DNA of 39,736 bases, taken from contig JANQHN010000075.1 in the NCBI GenBank assembly GCA_028282665.1, forward strand, positions 1 to 39,736, read 5' to 3'. The number at the start of each line of letters is the position of its first letter. Positions within the stretch are counted from its first letter, which is position 1. Shown in pieces: positions 27,882-37,652 of this stretch. The DNA comes from Phycisphaerae bacterium (GTDB lineage: Bacteria > Planctomycetota > Phycisphaerae > UBA1845). The notes beneath the pieces were generated by a model that worked only from the letters and a program-made list of their open reading frames with translations, had not been told where the DNA came from and made no database searches. The position numbers and the translations under genes were made by a program.

Positions 27882-29696
27882 ATGAATGAGGTTCTAAAAA
27901 AACTCTGGCTTTGGTTTTGGCACCTGTTGCCCGCTAATCCGATTTTTATGCGTGTGGTCTACGGCGGATCGAGGCGTGCACGCCACCTCTGGCTCCGCGC
28001 GGCCTACCTCTCCATCCTCCTTATGCTCGTTTCTTTCTCTTTGATGAGAACCACAACGGGTCCTGGCGCATCACTGACCGACCTTGCCAAGGGCGCATCA
28101 CAGACTTTCATGTGGGCATCTATCCTGCAACTCGCGCTTATCTGCTTCCTCGCTCCCTCTTTCACCGCTTCCGCCATCACTCAGGAGCGCGACGCACAAA
28201 CGTACAATATCCTTCTATCCACACCGTTAACCAACGCACAGATTGTATTCGGTTCGCTAATCAGCAGGCTTTTTTTCGTCATCATGCTTCTGCTCGCGGG
28301 ACTGCCAATCTTCTTAATGACCATGCTTTATGGCGGCGTAACCATGTCGCGCATTATCGAGAGCTTTGCCCTCAGCGGCTCCACTGCCGTCCTGACGGGA
28401 GCTCTTGCGATCTTCGTCGCCACGATGGGGGTGGGAACCAGACGAACGATCTTCTCGTTCTACATTCTGATTGCCCTTTATCTGATCGTCGTCTATCTGC
28501 TGGGCACGCTTCCTTTCACCCATGTCAGCGCCGCTCCACCCAATAACGCCGGACAACAGATGAGTTGGCTCGCAACCATCCATCCATTTCTCGCACTCAA
28601 TGTTTCCTTGCAGGTTGTGCAAGCGCCATCCTCGCGGCAGCTCGTGGACTACTCCGCCTTGGGTCGCTACGCACTTTCGAATCCAGCGGGCTTTTACGTC
28701 ATGTGGACGCTGATCGTCGCTTTCATCCTGACTATCGCGTCGATCTTCTTTGTTAGGAACACTACAAAAACCGGCGAACGAACACTTGGCACGGTGCTCA
28801 AAAGCGCCATTTCTCGCAAACGGGTAGGCGAACGCACACGTCAACCGCGAACCGTTTGGCCAAATCCCGTCGCTTGGCGCGAAGCGAAAACCAAGACGAC
28901 CTCGGGCGACTGGCTGAGATGGGCCATTATCATTCTCGGCTCCATCTCTTACTTGATTCTGCTCATCATCTACGCCAACAACAGCTTGACACCAGCCGGC
29001 CTTAGGCTTGGTCTTGTCAGCGTAACGCTGACGCAGCTTATCCTCGCCTTGCTCTTCGCCACCAACACTGCAGCTACCTCCATGACCAAGGAGAAGGAGG
29101 CCAAGACCATGGACCTTCTCCTTACAACTTTATTGACCAGCAAGTACATTCTTTGGGGCAAACTAAGGGGGCTCGTTTCGTTCTGTCTGCCGCTGTTGGG
29201 CGGACCGGTTCTGCTTTTGTTCATCGTAGGCTCGTATGTTTTGATTAGCAGTTCGAAGGTGAATATCTGGATCGAGTCCGCCTTGCAGCTTGGCGCATTG
29301 ATGCTCGCTTACACCGCTTTGACGTGCGTCATTTCCCTCCAGATTTCCCTCAAAAGCAAAAACAACGTCGTCGCGGTTATGTCCAGCATGGGTACGATTA
29401 TCCTGCTGTTTGGCATCGCATCCGGCGTGAATTACGCCATCGTTTCGCAGTCAGCGGCAGAAGTCGCTGCGTTCTTTGCACCCTTCTCGCCTTTCACGGC
29501 TGTTCGATACCTGACCGACCCCGTCGCCCTGTTCGACACGCCAGCAAGCTTTTCCAATAACGGCACCGCCGTCCGAATAGCCATGATGGTCGGAAGCACC
29601 ATCTCTTTTTTAGTTTATTGGCTTATCGTCGTCAGCGTCTACAAGGGATTGGTACGCAACTTCGACATGATCGTAAGGAAGCAGTCGGGGTTGTAA
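27882..29696 (+). CDS. ABC-2 type transporter permease
   Basis: 604 aa, many TM helices in two similar halves, each with an ABC-2 permease-like motif (TASAITQERDAQTYNILLSTPLTNAQIVFGSLISRL; TSMTKEKEAKTMDLLLTTLLTSKYILWGKLRGL). Confidence 0.85.
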   Translation: MNEVLKKLWLWFWHLLPANPIFMRVVYGGSRRARHLWLRAAYLSILLMLVSFSLMRTTTGPGASLTDLAKGASQTFMWASILQLALICFLAPSFTASAITQERDAQTYNILLSTPLTNAQIVFGSLISRLFFVIMLLLAGLPIFLMTMLYGGVTMSRIIESFALSGSTAVLTGALAIFVATMGVGTRRTIFSFYILIALYLIVVYLLGTLPFTHVSAAPPNNAGQQMSWLATIHPFLALNVSLQVVQAPSSRQLVDYSALGRYALSNPAGFYVMWTLIVAFILTIASIFFVRNTTKTGERTLGTVLKSAISRKRVGERTRQPRTVWPNPVAWREAKTKTTSGDWLRWAIIILGSISYLILLIIYANNSLTPAGLRLGLVSVTLTQLILALLFATNTAATSMTKEKEAKTMDLLLTTLLTSKYILWGKLRGLVSFCLPLLGGPVLLLFIVGSYVLISSSKVNIWIESALQLGALMLAYTALTCVISLQISLKSKNNVVAVMSSMGTIILLFGIASGVNYAIVSQSAAEVAAFFAPFSPFTAVRYLTDPVALFDTPASFSNNGTAVRIAMMVGSTISFLVYWLIVVSVYKGLVRNFDMIVRKQSGL

Positions 29697-29785
29697 TTGA
29701 GAATCTCATCCCAATCGCCGGACGTCAGTGATTTCGGGATAGTGTTAGGCCGCGGCCTTCTCCCGTTATGGCAAGGCGGTATCGG

Positions 29786-32146
29786 CTATATCCTGAATCG
29801 CCCGACCAACGTATTGAGTTGCTCGGCCAGTTGAGATAAGGACTCGCCCGCACTTCGGGTTTTCACGGCACCGCCGACAGTCTGCTGTGCTGTTGTGTCG
29901 ACATCGGCGATGCTTTTCGTAATTTCTTTACTCGCCGTAGCGGTTTCGCTAACGACGCCAGTTGTACTCTCTGCCGCTTCCGCCGACAGGTTGATGCTTC
30001 GCGAAATATCTTTCGTCGTATCGCTCTGCTCCTCGATCGCTGCCGTGATGGTGCCGGAAATTTCGCTCACCTGGTTGATTGCCTTCAAAATATTCCCGAT
30101 TGACTCGACAGAATCACCCGTCGAGCTTTGGATACCTTCTATCCGTTTTCGAATGTCTTCGGTAGCCTGCGCAGTTTGATGCGCTAACTCCTTTACTTCA
30201 GTCGCGACAACAGTGAAGCCTTTGCCTGCCTCGCCTGCCCTAGCAGCCTCAATGGTCGCATTCAGCGCCAAAAGGTTAGTTTGCTCAGCAATGTCCTCGA
30301 TCACTTCAATGACTTTGCCGATGGCGTCCGCCGATTCGCTCAGCTGGCCGATTTGCTCGTTACTCGCTTTTGCCAGCGCGGCGGCTTCGCTTGCCACCTT
30401 CGACGAATGCTCAGTATTGCGTGCGATTTTCTCAATTTTTGACTCCATCTCCGTCATCGCTGCAGCCACACTCCTGACGCTCTCGGCCATCTGCCCGGTG
30501 GAACCGGCTACGCTGTTTAAATTCGTCGACATTTCCTCGGCCGCTGCTGCAACGGTACCCGAAAGTGAACGTGTTTCGACGGCACCATTTTCCAACTGTG
30601 CCGCAGTAGCGGATAACTCAGTGGCACTCCCAGCAAGCACCCGGGCATCGGAAGCGATTCTGCCAACGGTATTGCGAAGTTGATCCGCCATCTCATTCAT
30701 AGAGTTGACCAATTTACCCGTCTCTGCCTTCGCTGTAACGTCGCACCGCACTGTCAAGTCACCTTTGGCAATCGTGTCCGCAAATTCTGCAACCTGAACA
30801 ATGGGCCGAGACACCTGAAGCGAAACGAAATAGGCCACAACCGCCACAACCAGCGCAGCAACCACAGTCAAACCAACGCTCCACAGTACCAAGCTGCGCT
30901 GTGCCTGTTCTTTGGTCACCTCCATATCCTCAATGTCAGCCAGAGCCTCGGATACATCCATTTTCGCATTGAGGCAATAGGTCAAGCCCTGCAACTGCAC
31001 AGGCCCGTAGGCAATCAATGTCTCATTTCCAATGTAATCTGTAATGATATCAATGCCAGCCTTGCCGTCTTCGATCACTGCCCTGGTGGCTTTTGTATCA
31101 ACCTTCCCGTTGGCCGGGTCCCTGAATGAAGCAATGATGGACCGATGCGTGGGATCACGATGAGAATCTGAGCGCATCAGGTAATCCGAACCGACCAGAA
31201 TCGTCTCGCCCGTTTCTCCCAGCCCTTTACGCTGGCCCATAATGGCATTGATTCGATCAATCGGCATCTGAAAAAGAGCCACACCGATTCGCTTTTCGTC
31301 GTCGAAAATAGGAGATGCGATGAAACTCGCCGGCGCTTCGTAGGAAGGGTAATATTGCTCGAAATCAACGAGGATCGATTCCCCTTTATTCAGAATGTTT
31401 GCTTTTCGAAACGCCTCGCCGAAATTAGTGTGTGCACAAGGACCATCCAACAATGACGTTGCGTAGTCGATTTCCTTGAAAACCGAATACACGATATCGC
31501 CTGTTTCCGTATCAACCAAGAAAATGTCGTAGTACCCGAATTTTTCCAAGTAGTTCCGAATAATGGGATGGATCTCTTTGTGGAACCCAGCGTATGATGA
31601 ACCGTCTTCACATGCATCCAGCAGGTGCTTAGAGCCGAGCGGATGTTTGTTTGAGGCAATGTAGCGGTGCTGAAATACGACAGCCTCATCATCCAGACGA
31701 TTGAAATAACTGTTTACATCAACCGCTTGCCCGCCATTTTCCGTTTGATACTTGCCCGCGAATTGATTTTCATAAAAGGAAAGTACACTCCCGTGGACTT
31801 CTTGCAGATCTTCCGGCGTCAAATTCGCCTCACCGGCATAGGCGTGAAAATGATCCGATAAGTTGCGCATCGCACTAACAATCATTTTATTTTCGGCAAA
31901 GGTCGTAACCTGATCTGCAATCCCTTGAAAATACGATTCGATCTGTTGCTGCTTGATCTCCCTTTGAACAACCAAAGTCTGATAAACCGAATCTGTCAAA
32001 GCCTGCGCGCCTTGCGACTGGATCTCGGCAACGGTCGATTTTGTTTTCGAGTAAGAGGCAAACCCGGCTGCAAAAAGAGGCAGTAATGAACAGCAAAGTA
32101 GAATCAACAGAAGACGTAATCGCAAACTCATCCTGGCCTTCTCCAT
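29786..32146 (-). CDS. Methyl-accepting chemotaxis protein (dCache-like sensor, HAMP, MA domain)
   Basis: 786 aa; N-terminal TM, extracellular sensor ([59 protein letters not shown]), second TM, HAMP, and MCP hairpin signature [42 protein letters not shown]. Confidence 0.95.
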   Translation of the reverse strand: MEKARMSLRLRLLLILLCCSLLPLFAAGFASYSKTKSTVAEIQSQGAQALTDSVYQTLVVQREIKQQQIESYFQGIADQVTTFAENKMIVSAMRNLSDHFHAYAGEANLTPEDLQEVHGSVLSFYENQFAGKYQTENGGQAVDVNSYFNRLDDEAVVFQHRYIASNKHPLGSKHLLDACEDGSSYAGFHKEIHPIIRNYLEKFGYYDIFLVDTETGDIVYSVFKEIDYATSLLDGPCAHTNFGEAFRKANILNKGESILVDFEQYYPSYEAPASFIASPIFDDEKRIGVALFQMPIDRINAIMGQRKGLGETGETILVGSDYLMRSDSHRDPTHRSIIASFRDPANGKVDTKATRAVIEDGKAGIDIITDYIGNETLIAYGPVQLQGLTYCLNAKMDVSEALADIEDMEVTKEQAQRSLVLWSVGLTVVAALVVAVVAYFVSLQVSRPIVQVAEFADTIAKGDLTVRCDVTAKAETGKLVNSMNEMADQLRNTVGRIASDARVLAGSATELSATAAQLENGAVETRSLSGTVAAAAEEMSTNLNSVAGSTGQMAESVRSVAAAMTEMESKIEKIARNTEHSSKVASEAAALAKASNEQIGQLSESADAIGKVIEVIEDIAEQTNLLALNATIEAARAGEAGKGFTVVATEVKELAHQTAQATEDIRKRIEGIQSSTGDSVESIGNILKAINQVSEISGTITAAIEEQSDTTKDISRSINLSAEAAESTTGVVSETATASKEITKSIADVDTTAQQTVGGAVKTRSAGESLSQLAEQLNTLVGRFRI

Positions 32147-32465
32147 GAAACATCGTTTTTGCCACCAGATCGCAGATCAGCGTCTGGCAGCCCAGCGAGA
32201 TGATCCCGGCCACTTACAGAGCTCTCATGCCTGACTACCGTGTGTGCGCTAACCCCAAACCGGTTGTCATTCGGTTTTAGAGTTTATCGATTGTGACCTT
32301 GCCAGCATGAGAGTAGACCGCCCCGACTAGCGCGACAACAATGTGCCCAAGAGCCGCCGCCACGAAATTCCAAACGCCGAACGATCTTTTCGCATTAGGA
32401 TCGGCTTTCAGGCCGCTACACCTAAAGCAATTACACGAACATATGAAGCTTTCAGAAAATCAAAA

Positions 32466-32503
32466 AACAAGCGCCTCCATGATTTGCGCGCAAATCAGGA
32501 GCT
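32466..32503 (-). terminator. Rho-independent terminator of the Tad operon
   Basis: Minus strand: AAGCTCC TGATTTGCG CGCAAATCA TGGAGGCGCTTGTTTTTTG; 18-bp perfect palindrome (32480-32497), extended stem, T-run. Confidence 0.75.
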
Positions 32504-32601
32504 TCCCGTTATAAGACATTGCTATGCTAAAAATGTATTGCGCAGGTTAAGGGACTCTGCTAGCGAAGCAATAAATAGCTGTACTAACCGGATCTGAAAC
32601 G

Positions 32602-33579
32602 CTATCCACCGCTAAAGCTCGGGTTATTGCCCAACGCTTCCATCATCGTCAGTGCAGCTGGCCCTGCCAAAACCACTAGAATCGCCGGGAAGATAAACAG
32701 AATTAGCGGAGCCATCAGCTTCACGGCCGTTTTTTGCGCTCGCTCTTCCGCAGCCTGACGACGCTTCATTCGCAGCGCGTCCGATTGATTCCGCAAAGCT
32801 CTTGCAATGCTCGTACCAAAACGCTCCGCCTGATTGATAACACCAACCAGCGAACGCACCTCGTCAAGATCGGTACGCGCGGTCAAGTTCCCGAGCGCCT
32901 CCGAACGAGGAATACCCATCTGCGCTTCAAGCGTCACGATCTGCAATTCTTCCGCGAGTTCCGGATGGACGATTTTCATCTCTTCCGAAACGCGCTGCAT
33001 CGCCGCATCCAGCCCCAAACCCGACTCAACCGAAATGACCATCAGGTCCAACGTATCCGGCAGTCCACCTTTAATCGTTTCTTTCCGCTTACCCACGGCC
33101 ATGCTAAGCCAGAAGTTTGGCGCCATAAATCCGCCAGCGGCGCAAAACAGCGAGATACCGAAAGTACTCTGGATGCTCTCACCATTGGCAATCGTGTACA
33201 CAAGTCCCGCAAGACCGAGCCCCACCGCAGCGATGGTTTTGCTCGCAAGGAACGCCGACGGAGCATTATCCGTGCGAAAACCCGCAGTCGCCAATTTCAT
33301 CCGGAGTTTTGACATCTCTTCCGGATTTTTAAGCATCACTGGTTTCATCGCGATCGGAGTCACGCGCTTCATCAGCTGTTTCGTGACCGATTCGCGCGCC
33401 TGCGCCCGAATGTCGGCTTCGCTCGCCGCCTTCTTCGATCGGCCTCGCATGCGTCGCTTGACTGTTTCGTCGCCCTCATCCCCTTTGGGCCAAAGCGCAT
33501 AGATAATCAGCGCGATACTGAAAACGACCAACAAACCAAGCATGGGAAGCGTCATCGTGTCTACTCCCGTATCTAACAC
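32602..33579 (-). CDS. tadC: Tad pilus inner-membrane platform protein TadC (T2SS F family)
   Basis: 325 aa; GLPDTLDLMVISVESGLGLDAAMQRVSEEM...ELAEELQIVTLEAQMGIPRSEALGNLTARTDLDEVRSLVGVINQAERFGTSIARALR. Confidence 0.92.
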   Translation of the reverse strand: MLDTGVDTMTLPMLGLLVVFSIALIIYALWPKGDEGDETVKRRMRGRSKKAASEADIRAQARESVTKQLMKRVTPIAMKPVMLKNPEEMSKLRMKLATAGFRTDNAPSAFLASKTIAAVGLGLAGLVYTIANGESIQSTFGISLFCAAGGFMAPNFWLSMAVGKRKETIKGGLPDTLDLMVISVESGLGLDAAMQRVSEEMKIVHPELAEELQIVTLEAQMGIPRSEALGNLTARTDLDEVRSLVGVINQAERFGTSIARALRNQSDALRMKRRQAAEERAQKTAVKLMAPLILFIFPAILVVLAGPAALTMMEALGNNPSFSGG

Positions 33580-33633
33580 CCGATCTCACCGCGTGCCGGC
33601 AAGACGTTTCTTTTTCCCCAAGGCTAACTCCAA

Positions 33634-34623
33634 CTAAACCTTAATGTTCACGATCCAGCGAATCATTGCCAAACCCATAAGTTGCATACCGCATGCAACC
33701 ATTAGCATGATTTTGCCCAGTGGGTCAGTGAACATTTTGCCCGCGTAGTCCGGATTCAAATACCACGAAGCAAAGAAGACCAGAAACGGCAACAAAAAGA
33801 GCACCCAACCCGAAAGCCGCCCTTCCGCCGTCAAGCCTTTTACCATCCCCTTCAACTCGATCCGCTGACGAATAACCGCGCCGATGTTGTCCAACACCTC
33901 CGCCAAGTCACCACCCGTTTGTCGCTGAATGCAAACCGCTGTAACGAAGAAGCGCACATCCAACGAATCCACGCGATCTGCCATCGTTTGAAGCGCTTCT
34001 TCGATTTTCAAGCCGAGGTTCTGTTCGTGATAAACCTGCCCAAACTCTGTCGAAATCGGCGCAGGCATCTGCTCGTGAATCAGTTGAATCGCGCCCGCGA
34101 GCGAGTGCCCCGCCCGAAGCGCCTGACTCATCATCTCGAACACGTCGGGCAACTGATTGTTCAGTTTGGTCATACGCGCGTTACGCCTGAAGTTGACGAA
34201 AAACAGCGGCAAGAGCACTACCGCACCGCCAGCCCCCAAGGCCGCCAACGGATTGAACTGCAACACAACCAGAGCAACAGTAATCAATAATGACAACGAC
34301 GCGAGGTTCACCAAAGTCGAAGAGGCTGACCACGCAATATCCGCCTGGTCCAACATCGTTTGTAGCTTCGGCACAAATTTGAAGTGTCCGACGATCTTGT
34401 CCGCAAAAGTCGATTGATCCGCCAAAGCACCGCGGCGCAAAATTGTCTCCAATGCCTTGTCGGGCTTGCCACTGTGCCCACGCAGCCGATCGTGGAGACG
34501 CTTCTTGTTAGACGTCTTCGTTTCGGACATCGTCTGGTAAATGCCGAAACACAGAAGCATAGCCCCCACAACGCCCATGGCGTACACCGCAACCTCCGGG
34601 ATTTCCGCCAGGATGAGATACAT
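33634..34623 (-). CDS. tadB: Tad pilus inner-membrane platform protein TadB (T2SS F family)
   Basis: 329 aa; QLPDVFEMMSQALRAGHSLAGAIQLIHEQMPAPISTEFGQVYHEQNLGLKIEEALQTMADRVDSLDVRFFVTAVCIQRQTGGDLAEVLDNIG. Confidence 0.92.
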   Translation of the reverse strand: MYLILAEIPEVAVYAMGVVGAMLLCFGIYQTMSETKTSNKKRLHDRLRGHSGKPDKALETILRRGALADQSTFADKIVGHFKFVPKLQTMLDQADIAWSASSTLVNLASLSLLITVALVVLQFNPLAALGAGGAVVLLPLFFVNFRRNARMTKLNNQLPDVFEMMSQALRAGHSLAGAIQLIHEQMPAPISTEFGQVYHEQNLGLKIEEALQTMADRVDSLDVRFFVTAVCIQRQTGGDLAEVLDNIGAVIRQRIELKGMVKGLTAEGRLSGWVLFLLPFLVFFASWYLNPDYAGKMFTDPLGKIMLMVACGMQLMGLAMIRWIVNIKV

Positions 34624-34732
34624 CGTTTTACTCCCGTACCAACGTTGGACGAACTTTGCCCATCGCTATACACATCGTTCCTAAACGTCATCGTGAGATC
34701 GCTTGTCAATCTGCACCCGAGACGTGCGAACG

Positions 34733-36226
34733 TTACTCTCCGTCATCCGTCATTAACACCTTGCGTTCGAACAGCGATGGATCAAGGTCGCAACCCGAAG
34801 ATTTAAGCCTATCCAAAAACGAAGGCCTGATACCCGTCGCCACGAACTGCCCATATGCCTTCCCTTTAGGCGACAAACCCAGTTGCTCGAATGCAAAAAT
34901 ATCCTGCATGGTGACGATCTCGCCTTCCATTCCGGTCACTTCGGTAACGCTGATCACCTTTCTCGGGCCACCTGTCAGACGCTGCGCTTGAACCAGTAAA
35001 TGAATGGCTGACGAAAACTGCTGCCTGATGGCGCGCACAGGCAGGTCGAAACCCGCCATCATCACCATCGTTTCCACACGAGCGACCGCATCGCGCGTAC
35101 TGTTTGCATGAATAGTTGTCAACGACCCGTCGTGGCCCGTGTTCATCGCCTGCAACATGTCCAGCGTTTCCGGACCGCGGCACTCACCGACCACGATGCG
35201 GTCGGGCCTCATACGCAAACTGTTGATCAACAGATCACGAATCGCGATGCGCCCCTTACCCTCGATGTTGGCTGGTCTCGTTTCCAATCGCACAACGTGA
35301 GGCTGGCGTAGCTGTAACTCCGCCGCGTCCTCGATTGTCACGATCCGATCAGTATCCGGAATAAACGAAGACAGGTTGTTCAATAGGGTTGTCTTACCCG
35401 ATCCCGTACCACCAAGCACGACCACATTGAGGTGCGCCTTGACGCACGCTTCCATAAAGTCCCGCATTTCCGGCGTTACCGATTTAAAATTGATGTAATC
35501 GTCCCAAGTGAGCGGGTCGGCACCGAATCGACGAATCGACATACTTGCGCCGTCAATCGCCAGCGGCGAAATCACCGCATTGACACGGCTTCCGTCCTTC
35601 AAGCGTGCGTCCACCATCGGCGATGTTTCGTCGCAACGCCTACCGACCGCCGTCACGATCTTGTCAATCACGTGCATCAGGTGTGCGTTGTCGCGAAACT
35701 GCACTTCCGTCAACTCAAGCTTGCCGCGTCGCTCCACGTATATCTGTTTGGGACCGTTGACCAAAATATCGCTAATAGCTGGATCACTTAGCAACATCTC
35801 CAGCGGACCGTAGCCGAACGTTTCATCCAACACTTCGTTGACCAACCGGTCACGTTCGTTGTGGTTCAGTAGCGTGTTTTCTTTTTCCGCCAGATCGGCG
35901 ACTACTTCGCGCACCTGACCGCGAAGCTGCTCTTCCTCGCCAACCATCCGCGTTAAATCCAGCTTCTCAATCAATTTGCGGTGTAAGCTCACCTTTAATG
36001 CTGCAAACTGTTCGCTCTTTTCCTTCGAGACCTTTTTCGATTTAGCGGGGTTGTCTTTTGCGCCCGGGTTTGGTTTCGCCTGTTCCGCAGCTTTAGGCGT
36101 GGACGAGGGTGTACTAGCCGGCACTCCCGGTCCCGAAGCAACCGGCGCATTCGGATTTGCCGGAACCCCAGGTTTGTTCGGCGCAGTAGGTGGCGGCACC
36201 TTTACTGGAGAACGTTTACCAAACAT
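34733..36226 (-). CDS. cpaF: Tad pilus assembly ATPase CpaF/TadA
   Basis: 497 aa; Pro/Ala-rich N-terminus, then Walker [70 protein letters not shown]. Confidence 0.95.
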   Translation of the reverse strand: MFGKRSPVKVPPPTAPNKPGVPANPNAPVASGPGVPASTPSSTPKAAEQAKPNPGAKDNPAKSKKVSKEKSEQFAALKVSLHRKLIEKLDLTRMVGEEEQLRGQVREVVADLAEKENTLLNHNERDRLVNEVLDETFGYGPLEMLLSDPAISDILVNGPKQIYVERRGKLELTEVQFRDNAHLMHVIDKIVTAVGRRCDETSPMVDARLKDGSRVNAVISPLAIDGASMSIRRFGADPLTWDDYINFKSVTPEMRDFMEACVKAHLNVVVLGGTGSGKTTLLNNLSSFIPDTDRIVTIEDAAELQLRQPHVVRLETRPANIEGKGRIAIRDLLINSLRMRPDRIVVGECRGPETLDMLQAMNTGHDGSLTTIHANSTRDAVARVETMVMMAGFDLPVRAIRQQFSSAIHLLVQAQRLTGGPRKVISVTEVTGMEGEIVTMQDIFAFEQLGLSPKGKAYGQFVATGIRPSFLDRLKSSGCDLDPSLFERKVLMTDDGE

Positions 36227-36337
36227 GCAAGACCAACCCCACTAGGTTTGAGACCTCGATACACTCATACACAAACAGGTCGAAGCAACATCGCCCAACC
36301 AGAAGCGCGTAAACACACTGCATAATCAGCGCACGCG

Positions 36338-37582
36338 TCAATTCCCCGCGAAAATCCGACCCAACAGTCCCTGCCCCTTCTTTCCTTCTTCGTCGTTGTC
36401 AGCACCCGTAACTTGGCTGTGCAATCGGGCAGCCACACCCTGTATTGCGGCGCGCACTTTGCTCTTGGGGCTGTACGTAAGCAATGGTTCGCCCAGATTG
36501 ATCGCTCCACTCACGGTATTCCAGTCGTCGGGAATGCTGGCGAATTCCTCAATCCCCAACGTTTCCGTCACATCTTTCACTGACAGGTGACCCGAATCGC
36601 GACCCAGACGATTGAGAACCAACTTTGTCCGGCTTACATTCGAACCCGTTTCCTTCATGGATTGAATAATGCGCATAGCATTTCGAACGCTGGGCACAAG
36701 CAGTTGCAGCAGTAACAGGTGATCGTCGGAGAAATCCAGGATGCTTTGCCCACCACCATCGAATCGTGTAGGTCCGTCCGTAACTACATAATCACTGTAC
36801 TGCAACAGCGCGGATAACAAGCCCATACACCCGGACGCCGTGATCGTCTCCGCTTGGTCCAACTGCAATGGTCTGGAAAGCACATAAACACCGGTCGGAT
36901 GTTTCACCAGAACTTGTTCGATTACCGTGCGCTCGAGCTGTTCAGGGGAATGACACAAATCTGCAAGCGAATAGTTCACATCCACGTCCAAGTGCGTAGC
37001 GACCTGGCCGTGACGATAGTCCAGATCGACCACGACCACCCGGCCTTCCGCAAGTTGAGCTAACTCCACTGCCAGATTCGTTGTTAATGTTGTCGTTCCA
37101 ATACCGCCCGATGATCCCATCACGGTGATCAACCGACCCCGCTGTACCATCTCAACGCGTGTGGACGCAACGCGTTCGATCGCCTCGGTTAGCGCTTTAG
37201 TATCAATGGGGCGAGGCAGATACTCGCGCAAACCAATCCGCATCGCTTTGAGAATCAATTGTGCATCGGTGTTGGCGGATACCGCAAAGACAGCAACATG
37301 TGGATTGGCGGACGCAACTTCACCCGCGATTGGCAACACCGCCTCCGGTGCTGGATCCAGATTCACAAGAAGCACATCGGCTGGAAACTGTGCAACAGCT
37401 TGACTCATCAGAGCCGCTTCCTCGACTTCGGCGACGATCTTCACACCGTCGAATTTCAGAAGCGTGCTGCGCAGTTCTCGGCCGAACTGCTCGTCGTTAT
37501 TCACCACGATGAACTGAATGCCGTGCCCCATGATGACTCGTACAAAACTCCGCGCTGCCCCCAAGACGTTCGCGAAGTTCAA
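36338..37582 (-). CDS. Tad pilus localisation protein CpaE/TadZ (receiver-like + ParA/MinD-like domain)
   Basis: 414 aa; N-term response-regulator-like fold (FIVVNNDEQFGRELRSTL...DVLLVNLDP), degenerate Walker A VMGSSGGIGTTTLTTNLA, VVVVDLDYRHGQVATHLD. Probable start at internal MGHGIQF. Confidence 0.9.
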   Translation of the reverse strand: MNFANVLGAARSFVRVIMGHGIQFIVVNNDEQFGRELRSTLLKFDGVKIVAEVEEAALMSQAVAQFPADVLLVNLDPAPEAVLPIAGEVASANPHVAVFAVSANTDAQLILKAMRIGLREYLPRPIDTKALTEAIERVASTRVEMVQRGRLITVMGSSGGIGTTTLTTNLAVELAQLAEGRVVVVDLDYRHGQVATHLDVDVNYSLADLCHSPEQLERTVIEQVLVKHPTGVYVLSRPLQLDQAETITASGCMGLLSALLQYSDYVVTDGPTRFDGGGQSILDFSDDHLLLLQLLVPSVRNAMRIIQSMKETGSNVSRTKLVLNRLGRDSGHLSVKDVTETLGIEEFASIPDDWNTVSGAINLGEPLLTYSPKSKVRAAIQGVAARLHSQVTGADNDEEGKKGQGLLGRIFAGN

Positions 37583-37652
37583 CCCGAACCGGGCCGGCGG
37601 TTGCGTCCGCCGACCCGAGTCCGAAATCTCACTCGTACTGCCAGGCTAGATG

